Assembly: GCF_007752935.1 (NCBI RefSeq)
Contig: NZ_CP036319.1
Coordinates: 3,038,001-3,102,000 of the forward strand
Length of the DNA stretch: 64,000 nucleotides
DNA from: Crateriforma conspicua
GTDB lineage: Bacteria > Planctomycetota > Planctomycetia > Pirellulales > Pirellulaceae
Direction: 5' to 3'
Part shown: positions 37,537 through 47,797 of the stretch, in pieces
How positions within the stretch are numbered: the stretch's first letter is position 1
Layout of the letters: every line of letters begins with the position of its first letter
Program-made: the position numbers and the translations under genes
The notes under the pieces: generated by a model
The model's database searches: none
Told to the model about the DNA's origin: nothing
Seen by the model: the letters and a program-made list of their open reading frames with translations, nothing else

Positions 37537-38904
37537 CTACAAGTACGTGTATCCCATTTCGCTGATGTCTTGACGCTGTTCCAACAACGTGTTGACGATG
37601 CGATCGAACAGTTGTTGGGTGCCGCGATAGCCGACGTGCAGCAATCGCGAAGCACCGAAGCGGTCGTGAACGGGCAATCCGATGCGGACCAACGGAATGC
37701 CCAGTTGGCGGGCCAGCTTGTAGCCTTTGGAATGACCGATCATCAGGTCGGCGTGAACGTCGTCGGCCGCTTCGGTCAAGTCTTCAAAGTCGACGCCTTC
37801 GATCACTCGCGGCGGTTCACTTGGGCCCATTTCGATTTGATCGATCGATGCTTTCAGCGTTCCGCTCTGGCCGCCCGATCCGCACAAGACGGTTTGGATG
37901 CCGATCTCCGCCAGGAATCCAACCGTGGATACGACGAAGTCTTCGTCGCCGAAAACGATCGCACACTTTCCAAAGATGTACTTGTGGGCGTCGATGTAGC
38001 TGTCGACCAATCGCCCGCGTTCGTCGGCGTGTTGTTTGGGGGTCGGGCGGCCGCTGATGTTTTCCAACGCTGCGAACATTTGATCGCTGGCTCGCACACC
38101 GATCGGCATCGGCAACACCATGGCGGGCACGTCAAACTTGTCGGCCAGGATGCCCGCCGCGGTACGTCCCGTTGGCGTATCCCCCAACTGAATCGACGCG
38201 GCGGCGGTTCCGCATCGCCGAATCATGTCGATAGGCGTACCGCCATCGGGAATCCGTTGGTACTGTTGCCACGGCGGACCGTCCAATCGTTCGCTGTAAT
38301 CCGGTGTCAAAACCGGCGTTAGTCCGAAATCGCTAACGATTTCTCGCAGATGACGCAGGTCGGCAGGCGACACGATGCCAGGAAGAATGTTGACCAGGTC
38401 GGCTTGTCGCTTTCCGCCTTCGGCCAGGGTGTCGACGATCGCCGCCACCGCTTCGGTGTACCCGTCGAAGTGGCTGCCGTGATAGCTGGGCGTCGAAGCG
38501 TGGATCAGCGGCGGGATCGACACGTCCGCATTTCCCGCTTGTTCGTTGCGGAATTCGTTCAGGAACATCGACACGTCGTCGCCGATCGTTTCGCTCAGAC
38601 AGGTCGTCGCGATTCCCACCGCTTTGGGACGATAGCTTTCCAGCACGTGCCGCAGCCCGATCGACAGGTTGTTTTGCCCGCCAAAGATGGCCGACTGTTC
38701 GTCGAAGTTGGACGACGCGATGTCCATCGGTTCGCGAAAGTGGCTGATCAAGTATCGCCGGATGTAGGTCGAACAGCCTTGGGACCCGTGCAAGAAGGGC
38801 AAACAGCCTTCCACGCCGCTGAACGCCAAACAGGCACCCAAGGGCGTGCACATCTTGCATGCGTTTCGGGTGGCAACAAAGCTGGAACCTTGATCGGTCA
38901 TCAT
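37537..38904 (-). CDS. nifN: NifN, FeMo-cofactor scaffold subunit
   Basis: The 455-residue product is a NifK paralogue that with NifE forms the scaffold on which NifB-co matures. It begins ATGATG at 38904, overlapping the nifE stop, so the two are coupled. Conserved cysteines are in CKMCTPLGACLAFSG, FLHGSQGC and ATTCLSETIGDDV, and HASTPSYHGSHFDGY matches the NifK/NifN series. It is placed after nifE and ends 61 bp before nifB. The lack of a full NifK C-terminal pattern and the CxxC at the first cluster site separate it from NifK. Confidence 0.93.
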   Translation of the reverse strand: MMTDQGSSFVATRNACKMCTPLGACLAFSGVEGCLPFLHGSQGCSTYIRRYLISHFREPMDIASSNFDEQSAIFGGQNNLSIGLRHVLESYRPKAVGIATTCLSETIGDDVSMFLNEFRNEQAGNADVSIPPLIHASTPSYHGSHFDGYTEAVAAIVDTLAEGGKRQADLVNILPGIVSPADLRHLREIVSDFGLTPVLTPDYSERLDGPPWQQYQRIPDGGTPIDMIRRCGTAAASIQLGDTPTGRTAAGILADKFDVPAMVLPMPIGVRASDQMFAALENISGRPTPKQHADERGRLVDSYIDAHKYIFGKCAIVFGDEDFVVSTVGFLAEIGIQTVLCGSGGQSGTLKASIDQIEMGPSEPPRVIEGVDFEDLTEAADDVHADLMIGHSKGYKLARQLGIPLVRIGLPVHDRFGASRLLHVGYRGTQQLFDRIVNTLLEQRQDISEMGYTYL

Positions 38905-40445
38905 GCCGTCTCCGTTTCTTGGGCAGCCAAGCCGCTGCAGTGAGCTTTCAACTGACAAACGCCACAGGCGTGTGAATCGGAACCCGCCGATGGGACGGTC
39001 GCCGCGGTTGGGCACTGCGGGGCTTTTGTGTTCAGCGGCAACCCGGCATCGGCTGTGACCAACGGTCCTGGGCCGATTGATCGCTTGACGGGCGGCGCGT
39101 GTCGTTTGCGTGGTGACAGGGACCAAACCGGACTGCAAACCGACGAATAGACTTCGTTGGCAAAGTTGACCATGCCTTCGTATCCGGCCAAGCAACGTTT
39201 GCGTTCGTGATTGTGGTCACAGAATGCGACGCCCAGCTTGTAAGCGATCGGACGCTCTTTCACACCGCCGATCAACAAGTCCGCGCCGGTCTGGTCGATG
39301 AACTTTGCCAGTTCCAACGGGTTCGTGTCGTCCAACAAGACGGTCCCGTCGTCACACAAGGATTCCAGTTGCTGATAGTCCTGGGGATTGCCCGTTTGCG
39401 AACCGGCGATCACGGTTTGAACGCCCAACGTTCGCAAAGAACGTACTAGGCTGAACGCTTTAAACGCGCCACCGGTGTAGACCGCCGCCTTCTTGCCCTG
39501 CAAAGCATCACGATAGCGTCGCAGTTGGGGCATCACGGCGCTGATTTCATCACGCACCAACTGAGTCGTGCGTTGCATCATCGCGGGATCGTTGAATTGT
39601 TCGGCGACGTCGTAAAGGGCCTTGCTGACGTCTTCCAATCCGAAATACGACACGTGAACAAACGGGATGTCGTACTTTTGCTTCATCAGCCGGGCCAAGC
39701 CTTTCATGGATCCCGAGCACTGCACGACGTTCAATTGGGCTTGGTGAGCCCGGCGGATGTCATCGACGCGTCCGTCCCCGGTGATGGTGGAGATGACATT
39801 GACGCCCATCCGTTCGTAATAATCGCGGATGATCCAGGTTTCACCGGCGATGTTGAAGTCGCCCAGGATGTTGATCGAAGGTCCGTCCGGCGGCGGCGAT
39901 TCACTGGTACCGACCAAGCGATCCAGTGCCGCGCAGGCGGCCGTGTAACCGTCTTTCTTGGAACCGGCGAACCCTTCGCTGTGCACGGGGATCGTTTCCA
40001 CGCCCGTTTGTGCCGTCACGCGCCGACAGACCGCTTCCAAGTCGTCACCGATCAATCCGACGATGCAGGTCGCGTAGACAAACGCGGCTTTGGGACGATA
40101 CCGCCCGATCAGTTCAATCAACGCCGCTTCGCACTTCTTTTCCCCGCCGTAGATGACGTCCTTTTCACGCAAGTCCGTCGAAAAGGACATGCGGTGCAAT
40201 TGCGATCCCGACGATTGGGCCCCGCGAATGTCCCAGGTGTACGCCGCGCATCCGATGGGTCCGTGCACCAAGTGCAGGGCGTCGGTGATCGGATACAGCA
40301 CGACCCGTGAACCGCAGAACACGCACGCCCGCTGGCTGACCGAACCGGCAACGCTGTGTTTTTCACAGTCCAGCTGGAACGGCTGCGATCCTTTGGTGTG
40401 AACCTGGCGGCGGCGGGCGTCCAGGATATCAATGGCCTCGCGCAT
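38901..40445 (-). CDS. nifE: NifE, FeMo-cofactor scaffold subunit
   Basis: The 514-residue product is the NifD paralogue of the NifEN scaffold. Cluster-binding cysteines are visible in RACVFCGSRVVLYP, LVHGPIGCAAYTW and YATCIVGLIGDD. It lacks the cofactor-ligand histidine context of NifD. Start is the ATG at 40445, with GAAGGA upstream; a GTG at 40469 is alternative. About 60 residues extend beyond the normal NifE end (after SPVWSL) and contain five cysteines, including HACGVCQLKAHC, possibly a metal site. It follows nifK by 49 bp and overlaps nifN. Confidence 0.95.
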   Translation of the reverse strand: MREAIDILDARRRQVHTKGSQPFQLDCEKHSVAGSVSQRACVFCGSRVVLYPITDALHLVHGPIGCAAYTWDIRGAQSSGSQLHRMSFSTDLREKDVIYGGEKKCEAALIELIGRYRPKAAFVYATCIVGLIGDDLEAVCRRVTAQTGVETIPVHSEGFAGSKKDGYTAACAALDRLVGTSESPPPDGPSINILGDFNIAGETWIIRDYYERMGVNVISTITGDGRVDDIRRAHQAQLNVVQCSGSMKGLARLMKQKYDIPFVHVSYFGLEDVSKALYDVAEQFNDPAMMQRTTQLVRDEISAVMPQLRRYRDALQGKKAAVYTGGAFKAFSLVRSLRTLGVQTVIAGSQTGNPQDYQQLESLCDDGTVLLDDTNPLELAKFIDQTGADLLIGGVKERPIAYKLGVAFCDHNHERKRCLAGYEGMVNFANEVYSSVCSPVWSLSPRKRHAPPVKRSIGPGPLVTADAGLPLNTKAPQCPTAATVPSAGSDSHACGVCQLKAHCSGLAAQETETA

Positions 40446-40494
40446 GGCGTTGCATCCTTCGTATTGCACTTTGCGGGATGATGACGGCGGCGAT

Positions 40495-41895
40495 CTACAT
40501 CACCAGTTCGAAACCGGATTCGGGAGCGTCGCGGTCTTGACGATCTAGGAAAGCGTCCAAAATCTGTTCCAAGATTCGTGTCGCCCCGCGATAGCCGACG
40601 GTCGCGAAGTGTTGGTGACCGATGCGATCGAGAATCGGGAATCCGTGACGGATCAGCGGGATGTCTTCGTCACGAGCGATGTACTTGCCATACGTGTTGC
40701 CGATCAGCAGATCCACCTTGTCCGGATCGCTCTTGATCCACTGGTGCAGTTGGAACATGTCGGCGCAGGAGCCTTGGTCGACCTTGCAGCCTTGTGCGTG
40801 GTCGCCCAAGACTTCGCCCATGCGTTTGTAGAACTTCTTGCCCGGTGTTCCAGTCACGACGAACTTTGGAATCATGTCCAGCGTGATCAGCAGTTCGGCC
40901 AGCGAAACCAATTGGTCGGGGTCGCCCCACAAGGCGGCCGTCTTGCCATAGAAGTATTGGTGCATGTCGGTCATCAAATCCAACACGCGTCCGCGTTCGG
41001 TCATGATTTCATCGGGGACAAAGCCGCCGTTGATCTCACGCAACTTCATGATGAATCGATCGGTGGCTTTCAGCCCGATCGGCAGTGGCATCGTGGTTTG
41101 CGGAATTTGGCACTTGGCAAACAGAGCTTTGGCGGCCGGGCCGCTGCAAATCGGACCCAATGCGATCGTGTGACAGGAATCGCCCGCCGAACGGATCGAA
41201 TCGACCGTCGCACCACCGGCGGGGAACATTTCATGGATGCCGGTCTGTGGTGAATCCAACACGCCCGACGTGTCGGGAAACGTGACCGGATCCAGCCCCA
41301 TCAGCTTGACCAGTCGTTTCAGTTCACTCATGTCGGCCGGTTCCACCCAACCAGGAATCAGGTTCACTTGGTCGCGGATCTTTTCGGCGCCGCTGGACTG
41401 TGCGATGTAGTCGACCATCGCTTTGGTCATCGTCGCAAAGCCGGTGGTGTGTGAACCGACATAGGATGGCGTGTTGGCGTGAATCACCATCTTGCCCTCG
41501 GGCAGCAATCCCTTGTCGATCGCGGCCTCGACGATCTGTGGCACGTCGTCGCCGATCGTCTCGCTCAGGCACGTCGTGTGAACCGCGATCACGTCGGGGT
41601 TATAGACCGTGAAGATGTTTTCGATCGCGGCCAGCAAGTTAGCTTGGCCGCCGAACACCGAACTGCCTTCGGTGAATGAACTGGTGCCCGCCATGGCGGG
41701 TTCTTTGTAGTGTCGGCTGAGCGTGGATCGGTGATAGGCACAACAACCTTGGGAACCGTGGCTGTGTGGCAGGCATCGATGCAACCCGAGCGCGGCGTAC
41801 ATCGCACCGATGGGTTGACACGTCTTGGCGGGATTGACGGTCAACGCTTCACGCTGGACGTCTTGGTCCGCCGAGGTATGGCGCAGCAATGTCAT
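40495..41895 (-). CDS. nifK: Nitrogenase MoFe protein beta subunit
   Basis: The 466-residue product with NifD forms the MoFe protein. P-cluster ligands are at C26 (PAKTCQPIGAMYAAL), C51 (SHGSQGCCAYHR) and C109 (VHTTCLSETIGDD), with Ser148 at the serine-ligand position (SYVGSH). It lacks the roughly 50-residue N-terminal extension of the Azotobacter protein, as in Clostridium pasteurianum and other group III nitrogenases. It starts at an ATG 73 bp after nifD. Confidence 0.97.
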   Translation of the reverse strand: MTLLRHTSADQDVQREALTVNPAKTCQPIGAMYAALGLHRCLPHSHGSQGCCAYHRSTLSRHYKEPAMAGTSSFTEGSSVFGGQANLLAAIENIFTVYNPDVIAVHTTCLSETIGDDVPQIVEAAIDKGLLPEGKMVIHANTPSYVGSHTTGFATMTKAMVDYIAQSSGAEKIRDQVNLIPGWVEPADMSELKRLVKLMGLDPVTFPDTSGVLDSPQTGIHEMFPAGGATVDSIRSAGDSCHTIALGPICSGPAAKALFAKCQIPQTTMPLPIGLKATDRFIMKLREINGGFVPDEIMTERGRVLDLMTDMHQYFYGKTAALWGDPDQLVSLAELLITLDMIPKFVVTGTPGKKFYKRMGEVLGDHAQGCKVDQGSCADMFQLHQWIKSDPDKVDLLIGNTYGKYIARDEDIPLIRHGFPILDRIGHQHFATVGYRGATRILEQILDAFLDRQDRDAPESGFELVM

Positions 41896-41968
41896 GATGG
41901 TATCCGTGAATGGAAGGGTATAGATGGAAAGAAAGTTCCGGCGTGATCAACAGGTCGATCCGGCTGGC

Positions 41969-43642
41969 TTAGCCGTCCCGGCGAATCGACGATGATGACG
42001 GGGCGTTCTGCTTGGCCTCGTCCGACCAGGGAGGCTGGATCATCGACCAGACTTTGGCGTTCACCATGCGATCGATTTCCTTGTAGAAGTTGATCGCACC
42101 CTGGAATCCGGCGTAGGGGCCGCCGTAGTCATAAGAGTGCAGTTGTTTGCAGGGCACGCCCATCTTTTGAACGGCGTACTTTTCTTTGATTCCGGCACAG
42201 AAAAGGTCCGGCTTCATGCGGCGAATCAGTTCTTCGGATTCGTGATGGTTGATGTCGTCGATCACCAACGCCTTTTCCGGCATGTCGGCCATCAAGCCGT
42301 CATATTCTTTGAACTTGTATCCCGCCCGTTCACGCTCAATCGCCTTGGCGCGGTCATCGCCCCGGTAATGATCGGGATCCGCATCGACGTGCAGTTCTTC
42401 GATGTTCCGTGAATCCGCATCGACTTTGATGTCGGGCAGCACATCGCGGCCTTCATAATCGTCGCGGTGAGCAAACTCATAGCCGGCAGCGATGGTCTTC
42501 ATGCCCAGTTCAGCAAACAATTCCTGGTAATGGTGGGCCCTTGACCCGCCGACAAACAGCATCGCTCGTTTGCCTTCACACCGAGGCTTATAGGTTTTTT
42601 GGGCTTCGAACACCGCGGGGTATTCTTCACTGATGACCGCTTCGACCTTTTCGGTCAGTTCCTGGTCGTCGAAATACTCGGCGATCTTGCGCAGGCTTTT
42701 CGCCGTCGCTTTGGCACCGATGAAGTTGACCTTGATCCAGGGCGGCCCATACTTCTTTTCCATCATGTCGGCGACATAGTTGATCGACCGGTGGCACATG
42801 ACACAATTCAATTGGGCCATGTGCGAATTGGCGAACTGGTCGTAGGTGCTGTTGCCGCTGAACGTGGCGACCAAATCGATGCCGCATCGCTGCAACAGGT
42901 CTTCGATCAAGAAGGCGTCGCCGCCGATGTTGTATTCGCCCAAAAGGTTGATGGACCACTTGCCGCGCTTGGTGTTGTCTTCACCCACGACGTGTTTGAA
43001 GATTTGGTTGTTGGCAATGTGGTGTCCGGCCGATTGGGAAACGCCTTTGTAGCCTTCACAGCTGAATCCAAACACGTTGATGCCCAGTTTTTCTTTCATC
43101 TCCGCGGCGACTTGGTGAACGTCGTCGCCGATCAAGCCCACCGGACAGGTGGAAAAGACTGCGATCGCCTTGGGCTTGAAAATCTCATAAGCTTCTTCGA
43201 TCGCTTTGGCCAATTTCTTTTCACCACCGAAGATGATGTTTTCATCCTGCATGTCGGTACTGAAACAGTACGGCATGAAGTTGTCGTGTTCGTCGGTCGG
43301 TGCCAGCGTTTGGTTCCGGCGTGTCAGCCAGGAATAGAATCCACAGCCGATCGGACCGTGGGTAATGTTGACGATGTCACGCGTCGGCCCCAGGATCACG
43401 CCTTTGCAGCCGGCATAGCTGCAACCACGTTGTGTGATCACGCCGGGAATGGTGCGTGTGTTGGCACCAATCACCGGCAGTGAAACCAAACCGGATTCGT
43501 CCGCCTGTTTATGATTGACGACGACCTGTTTTTCACGTTTGCGACGTGTTTTTTTGGGATAGGCATCCAGCAGGTCGTCACGTAACGATTCGCTGGTCAC
43601 GGCAACCTCGGAATCGTCATCGAAAGGTGAGTGTTCGGACAC
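41969..43642 (-). CDS. nifD: Nitrogenase MoFe protein alpha subunit
   Basis: The 557-residue catalytic subunit binds FeMo-cofactor and shares the P-cluster. P-cluster cysteines are C74 or C79 (RGCSYAGCKG), C100 (THGPIGCGFY) and C166 (FSTCPVGLIGDD). The cofactor ligands are C283 (LNCVMCHRSINY) and H502 (KQLHSYDYGGPY); Q203 and H207 (VSQSAGHH) line the active site. An insertion of about 60 residues (near 392-455, after AAGYEFAHRDDYEGRD) is like that of Clostridium and sulfate reducers, marking a group/cluster III enzyme. A charged N-terminal extension of about 45 residues is present. The GTG start at 43642 has AGGAGA 7 bp upstream. It follows nifH by 83 bp, with no nifI genes between. Confidence 0.98.
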   Translation of the reverse strand: MSEHSPFDDDSEVAVTSESLRDDLLDAYPKKTRRKREKQVVVNHKQADESGLVSLPVIGANTRTIPGVITQRGCSYAGCKGVILGPTRDIVNITHGPIGCGFYSWLTRRNQTLAPTDEHDNFMPYCFSTDMQDENIIFGGEKKLAKAIEEAYEIFKPKAIAVFSTCPVGLIGDDVHQVAAEMKEKLGINVFGFSCEGYKGVSQSAGHHIANNQIFKHVVGEDNTKRGKWSINLLGEYNIGGDAFLIEDLLQRCGIDLVATFSGNSTYDQFANSHMAQLNCVMCHRSINYVADMMEKKYGPPWIKVNFIGAKATAKSLRKIAEYFDDQELTEKVEAVISEEYPAVFEAQKTYKPRCEGKRAMLFVGGSRAHHYQELFAELGMKTIAAGYEFAHRDDYEGRDVLPDIKVDADSRNIEELHVDADPDHYRGDDRAKAIERERAGYKFKEYDGLMADMPEKALVIDDINHHESEELIRRMKPDLFCAGIKEKYAVQKMGVPCKQLHSYDYGGPYAGFQGAINFYKEIDRMVNAKVWSMIQPPWSDEAKQNAPSSSSIRRDG

Positions 43643-43725
43643 GGTAATTCTCCTGGAATGGCGCGTTGGCCGTGGAAAAATGAAATGCGGACGAATCGTG
43701 TTTGGTGTATGACGAAGATCGATGG

Positions 43726-44649
<924 letters not shown>

Positions 44650-44692
44650 TCAAAGACCAGTGGATGCGAGTGCCTGTTGAGAGAAGTTCCTT

Positions 44693-44710
44693 TGGCAAGG
44701 ACCGTGCCGA
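44693..44710 (-). promoter_or_regulatory. Putative sigma-54 (-24/-12) promoter of the nif operon
   Basis: On the minus strand CGGCACGGTCCTTGC matches TGGCACG-N4-TTGC except for the first base, with GG at 44708-44707 and GC at 44696-44695, ten bases apart. Transcription would start near 44683, giving a leader of about 120 nt before nifH. The core is nearly palindromic (GGCA-N7-TGCC), so a weaker -24/-12 also reads toward the divergent operon. No canonical NifA site (TGT-N10-ACA) was found in this gap. Confidence 0.65.
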
Positions 44711-44814
44711 GCGTTTCTTTGGGACCGATGCAGCAGAGTCATCCGGTCGCATCACGCGAGGCCAATCGCGGTTTGGATGCCCCAAAGTCGGAATGCAGGA
44801 TTTGATTCAGGGGC

Positions 44815-44832
44815 AAATTCTTTAAAGAATTT
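44815..44832. promoter_or_regulatory. Perfect 18-bp palindrome in the divergent nif promoter region
   Basis: AAATTCTTTAAAGAATTT is an exact palindrome, AT-rich in a GC-rich genome, about 110 bp upstream of the nif sigma-54 element and 190 bp from the opposite gene. It looks like a dimeric regulator site; which protein binds is unknown. Confidence 0.5.
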
Positions 44833-44877
44833 CGGTGGGGCGATGACCGGCATTCGCGTCCCGTCGTTGCAACCAAC

Positions 44878-44914
44878 ACATTTGTCGTGACCGACCGTCA
44901 AAAGTGACATTTGT
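44878..44914. promoter_or_regulatory. Direct repeat and dyad between nifH and the electron-transfer operon
   Basis: ACATTTGT occurs at 44878-44885 and 44907-44914, 29 bp apart. Between them TTTGTCG-N8-CGTCAAA (44881-44902) forms an imperfect dyad, 6 of 7 positions matching. It lies 110-145 bp upstream of the 45024 gene and may be an activator or repressor site. Confidence 0.3.
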
Positions 44915-45023
44915 GTCGCTTGGTGTTTCCCGTTTCGGGCAGCGATGGAGCGACGATTTGTGAAACAGGGCAAGCCGGGGGATCGATCTTGACCCGCCGG
45001 ATCGATGCGGTTTAGCAACCGGC

Positions 45024-46853
45024 ATGGAATCTTCGCCCTCGATCGCAGTGACTCGGCCCAAACGATGGGACGAGCCGATGGATCCGTCGATGAGCGACAG
45101 CGACGTCGCTTGGCTGCGGTCGCGCCAGCCGTTTGCGTCGCTGGATTCGTCCAAATTCCCGCGATCCACGCCGTTGGAAGGCGTGTTGAAGAACGATTGC
45201 AGGCTGCGACGTTATCAGGCCGGCGAATTGATCGTCCGCGAAGGTGACTATGGGAACAGTGCCTTTCTGGTGCTGGCCGGCCAGACGCGGTTGATGATCG
45301 ATTCGCTGCGGCAAGAACAAATGGGCCGTGAAACACCGCCCCAAAAGACATGGGCCGGGGCACTGGCGGAATACCTGTTTCCCAGTCGCTATCCCGAATC
45401 ACGTTCGATCGCGGCGGTGCGTCCGACCAAAAACGGAAAGTCAACGATCCACCACGACGACGATCACACGGCTCTGTTTCTGCAAGACGTCGATGCTGTG
45501 CTGTCGGAAAACCAATCGGTGCGATTGGGGCCGGGGGAACTGTTCGGCGAAGTTGCGGCAATGTATCGGTCGCCACGGACGGCCACGGTGTTGGCGGAAA
45601 CGGAATCTGCGCTGCTGGAGATCCGTTGGCAGGGTCTGAAGCTATTGCGAAACGACCCGGGATTCGCCGAACAGATGGACCAGCATTACCGCAGCCAATG
45701 GTTGCCGCTGCATTTGCGCGAAGTCCCCCTGCTGCGGCATTTGCCCGATGATCGCATGATCAAGGTGGTTGCGGCGACACAATTGCGATCGTTCGGGCGT
45801 CTGGCTTGGAACACCGAGTATCGCAAGTCGCGAAAGCTATCGCCAAAACAACAGATTGAATCGGAGCCGTTGGTGATCCAGCAGGGCGGGTTGCCGACGG
45901 ATCTGATCATCGTCCGCGCCGGCTTCGGGCGTCTGTGTCAGCCGCACGGTGACGGATTTCGCACGACGGCATACCTTGGCAAAGGACAGGTCTTTGCACT
46001 GGAGGAGCTGGCTTACAACGCGACTCGGCCCGAAACTGCACCACCACGACCGATCCAGAATCAATTGCGGGCAGTCGGGTTTCTGGACACGCTGCACATT
46101 CCCGCGGAAGTCTTCGCGACGGAGATTCTGCCTTTCGTGCGGCGCAGTGAACTGCCCGCCGACGTCGGGCGACAGATGTTGCGTGATGACGGTACCGGGG
46201 CATCCGGGGCCGGTGACGAAGCCCTGGATCGGCGTCGACAGCCGCGCCGGGATAACGAGCCATCGAGTCGTTTGCCCGTCGTGACCGATCATCGTGCCCA
46301 GCGTTTGGATTCCACGTCGATGCTGGAGTTCGTCGTTCAAGAACGATTGAACAATGGTCGCCAGGCGATGGTCATCGATTTGGACCGGTGCACCCGCTGT
46401 GATGATTGCGTGAAAGCATGTGCGGCGACTCACGACGGAAACCCACGTTTCGCTCGCACAGGTTTGCGTCACGACCAATTCCAGTTCGTCAACGCGTGCA
46501 TGCACTGTACCGATCCGGTTTGCATGATCGGGTGTCCGACCGGTGCGATCCTGCGTGACGAAGCGACGGGGGTGATTCAGATTCACGAACCGATTTGTGT
46601 CGGTTGCAAGACCTGTGCAAACGCGTGCCCCTACGACGCGATCGAGATGGTGGAGATCGTTGATCGCGCTGGGCGACCGTACCTGGATCAGCAAAACGAA
46701 AAGCCCATCGGTAAAGCGGTCAAATGCGATCTGTGTGTCTCGCAGCCCGGTGGCCCGGCCTGTGTGTCGGCTTGCCCGCATGATGCATTGGTGCGAATCG
46801 ATCTGAGCGAAACGAGCGAACTGCAAACGTTGATGCGGGAGCGGCGCGAATGA
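45024..46853 (+). CDS. Cyclic-nucleotide-binding domains fused to a four-cluster ferredoxin domain
   Basis: The 609-residue protein has no signal peptide and should be cytoplasmic. Residues about 55-225 form a cNMP-binding domain, interrupted by an insertion, with the phosphate-binding cassette GELFGEVAAMYRSPRTATV (Glu and Arg kept). Residues about 225-390 resemble a second, degenerate one. Residues about 450-590 form a DmsB/NrfC-like domain with four cysteine groups, CTRCDDCVKAC, CMHCTDPVCMIGC, CVGCKTCANAC and CDLC...CVSAC, enough for four [4Fe-4S] clusters. This would be an electron-transfer subunit gated by a nucleotide or by its redox state. It starts an operon divergent from nifH and overlaps the cytochrome b gene by ATGA. 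No catalytic subunit is nearby. Confidence 0.88.
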   Translation: MESSPSIAVTRPKRWDEPMDPSMSDSDVAWLRSRQPFASLDSSKFPRSTPLEGVLKNDCRLRRYQAGELIVREGDYGNSAFLVLAGQTRLMIDSLRQEQMGRETPPQKTWAGALAEYLFPSRYPESRSIAAVRPTKNGKSTIHHDDDHTALFLQDVDAVLSENQSVRLGPGELFGEVAAMYRSPRTATVLAETESALLEIRWQGLKLLRNDPGFAEQMDQHYRSQWLPLHLREVPLLRHLPDDRMIKVVAATQLRSFGRLAWNTEYRKSRKLSPKQQIESEPLVIQQGGLPTDLIIVRAGFGRLCQPHGDGFRTTAYLGKGQVFALEELAYNATRPETAPPRPIQNQLRAVGFLDTLHIPAEVFATEILPFVRRSELPADVGRQMLRDDGTGASGAGDEALDRRRQPRRDNEPSSRLPVVTDHRAQRLDSTSMLEFVVQERLNNGRQAMVIDLDRCTRCDDCVKACAATHDGNPRFARTGLRHDQFQFVNACMHCTDPVCMIGCPTGAILRDEATGVIQIHEPICVGCKTCANACPYDAIEMVEIVDRAGRPYLDQQNEKPIGKAVKCDLCVSQPGGPACVSACPHDALVRIDLSETSELQTLMRERRE

Positions 46854-47788
46854 GCCGTTCTTCGTCAAACACCACCCGCAATCTGTTGGCGGCATCGACC
46901 ATGCGTCGTGGTCTGGGCTGGGCGACAGCAACATCGGCCAAGGCACTGGACCGACTGGGGATGCGGACCGTTTGGACACAGCGGCAGCGGCGGCGATGGG
47001 TTTCGCTGGCAAGCACTGTTTTGATTGCGTTGGTCTACGCCGCTTTCCATCGCGAAGTGGTCGCTTCGCTGGGGGATGCCCGCTGGTTGTCAGGGTTCAC
47101 GCTGGCGGCATGCTTGGGTGTATTGGTGATGATCGGGATGCGTCGGCGGATCCCGGTTTTACCGCTGGGCAGCGTCAGCACTTGGACTCAAGTTCACATC
47201 TATACCGGGTTGTTCGCCGCATTGGTGTACGTCACGCATGTGCCGGTTCTGGTCGGCGACGGCTGGCTGGAAGGCACGTTGTCGGTCGCGTTCTTGGCGA
47301 CCAGCCTGAGCGGGTTTTACGGGCTGTACGCCAGCCGAACCGTTCCGCGACGAATCAGTCGAGTCGGCGAAGAAATTCGCTTTGACCAGTACGGTTGGCA
47401 TCGCAGCCAATTGCACGACGCCGCCACGCGAGTCATCAGCGAACTCGGTGATGGGGATGCCGCGAGGATCGTCAAAAGAATCTTCGACGACAAAGTGCAG
47501 CCGTATCTGGCACGGCCGTTGTGTCTGTCGCAGCGACTGTATCCGACGCCACGAATCAGACAAAAATTGTTGGCCGATTTGAATCACCAGCGTCGGTATT
47601 TGGACGAGGCGTCAGCCCTGGCAGTGGATCAGATGATGGGATTGGTCCGTCGTCGTGATCAAGTGGATTTTCAGTACGCGTTGCAGTGGCGACTGCGAAT
47701 CTGGGTCGCCGCACACGCCACGTTGTCGATCGTGTTGGTGGTGTTGGCCACCGTTCATGTCGTCATCGCCATCGGCATCACGGGGTAG
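46850..47788 (+). CDS. Membrane diheme cytochrome b-like protein
   Basis: The 312-residue protein has about five membrane helices. Two of them carry histidine pairs exactly 14 residues apart: H116 and H130 (HIYTGLFAALVYVTH) and H289 and H303 (HATLSIVLVVLATVH). HX13H in two helices is the arrangement that stacks two b hemes across the membrane in cytochrome b of bc complexes and related proteins. A soluble segment of about 120 residues lies between helices 4 and 5. I do not recognise a named family. It overlaps the Fe-S gene (ATGA) and precedes the decaheme gene by 9 bp, so it probably carries electrons between periplasmic hemes and cytoplasmic clusters, perhaps with quinone. Confidence 0.75.
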   Translation: MSRSSSNTTRNLLAASTMRRGLGWATATSAKALDRLGMRTVWTQRQRRRWVSLASTVLIALVYAAFHREVVASLGDARWLSGFTLAACLGVLVMIGMRRRIPVLPLGSVSTWTQVHIYTGLFAALVYVTHVPVLVGDGWLEGTLSVAFLATSLSGFYGLYASRTVPRRISRVGEEIRFDQYGWHRSQLHDAATRVISELGDGDAARIVKRIFDDKVQPYLARPLCLSQRLYPTPRIRQKLLADLNHQRRYLDEASALAVDQMMGLVRRRDQVDFQYALQWRLRIWVAAHATLSIVLVVLATVHVVIAIGITG

Positions 47789-47797
47789 GGCAATCGT

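Noticed and set aside
38905-39195. Longer NifN start at 39195
   Set aside because: The extension lies inside nifE and is unlike any NifN; ATGATG at 38904 overlaps the nifE stop in the normal coupled way.
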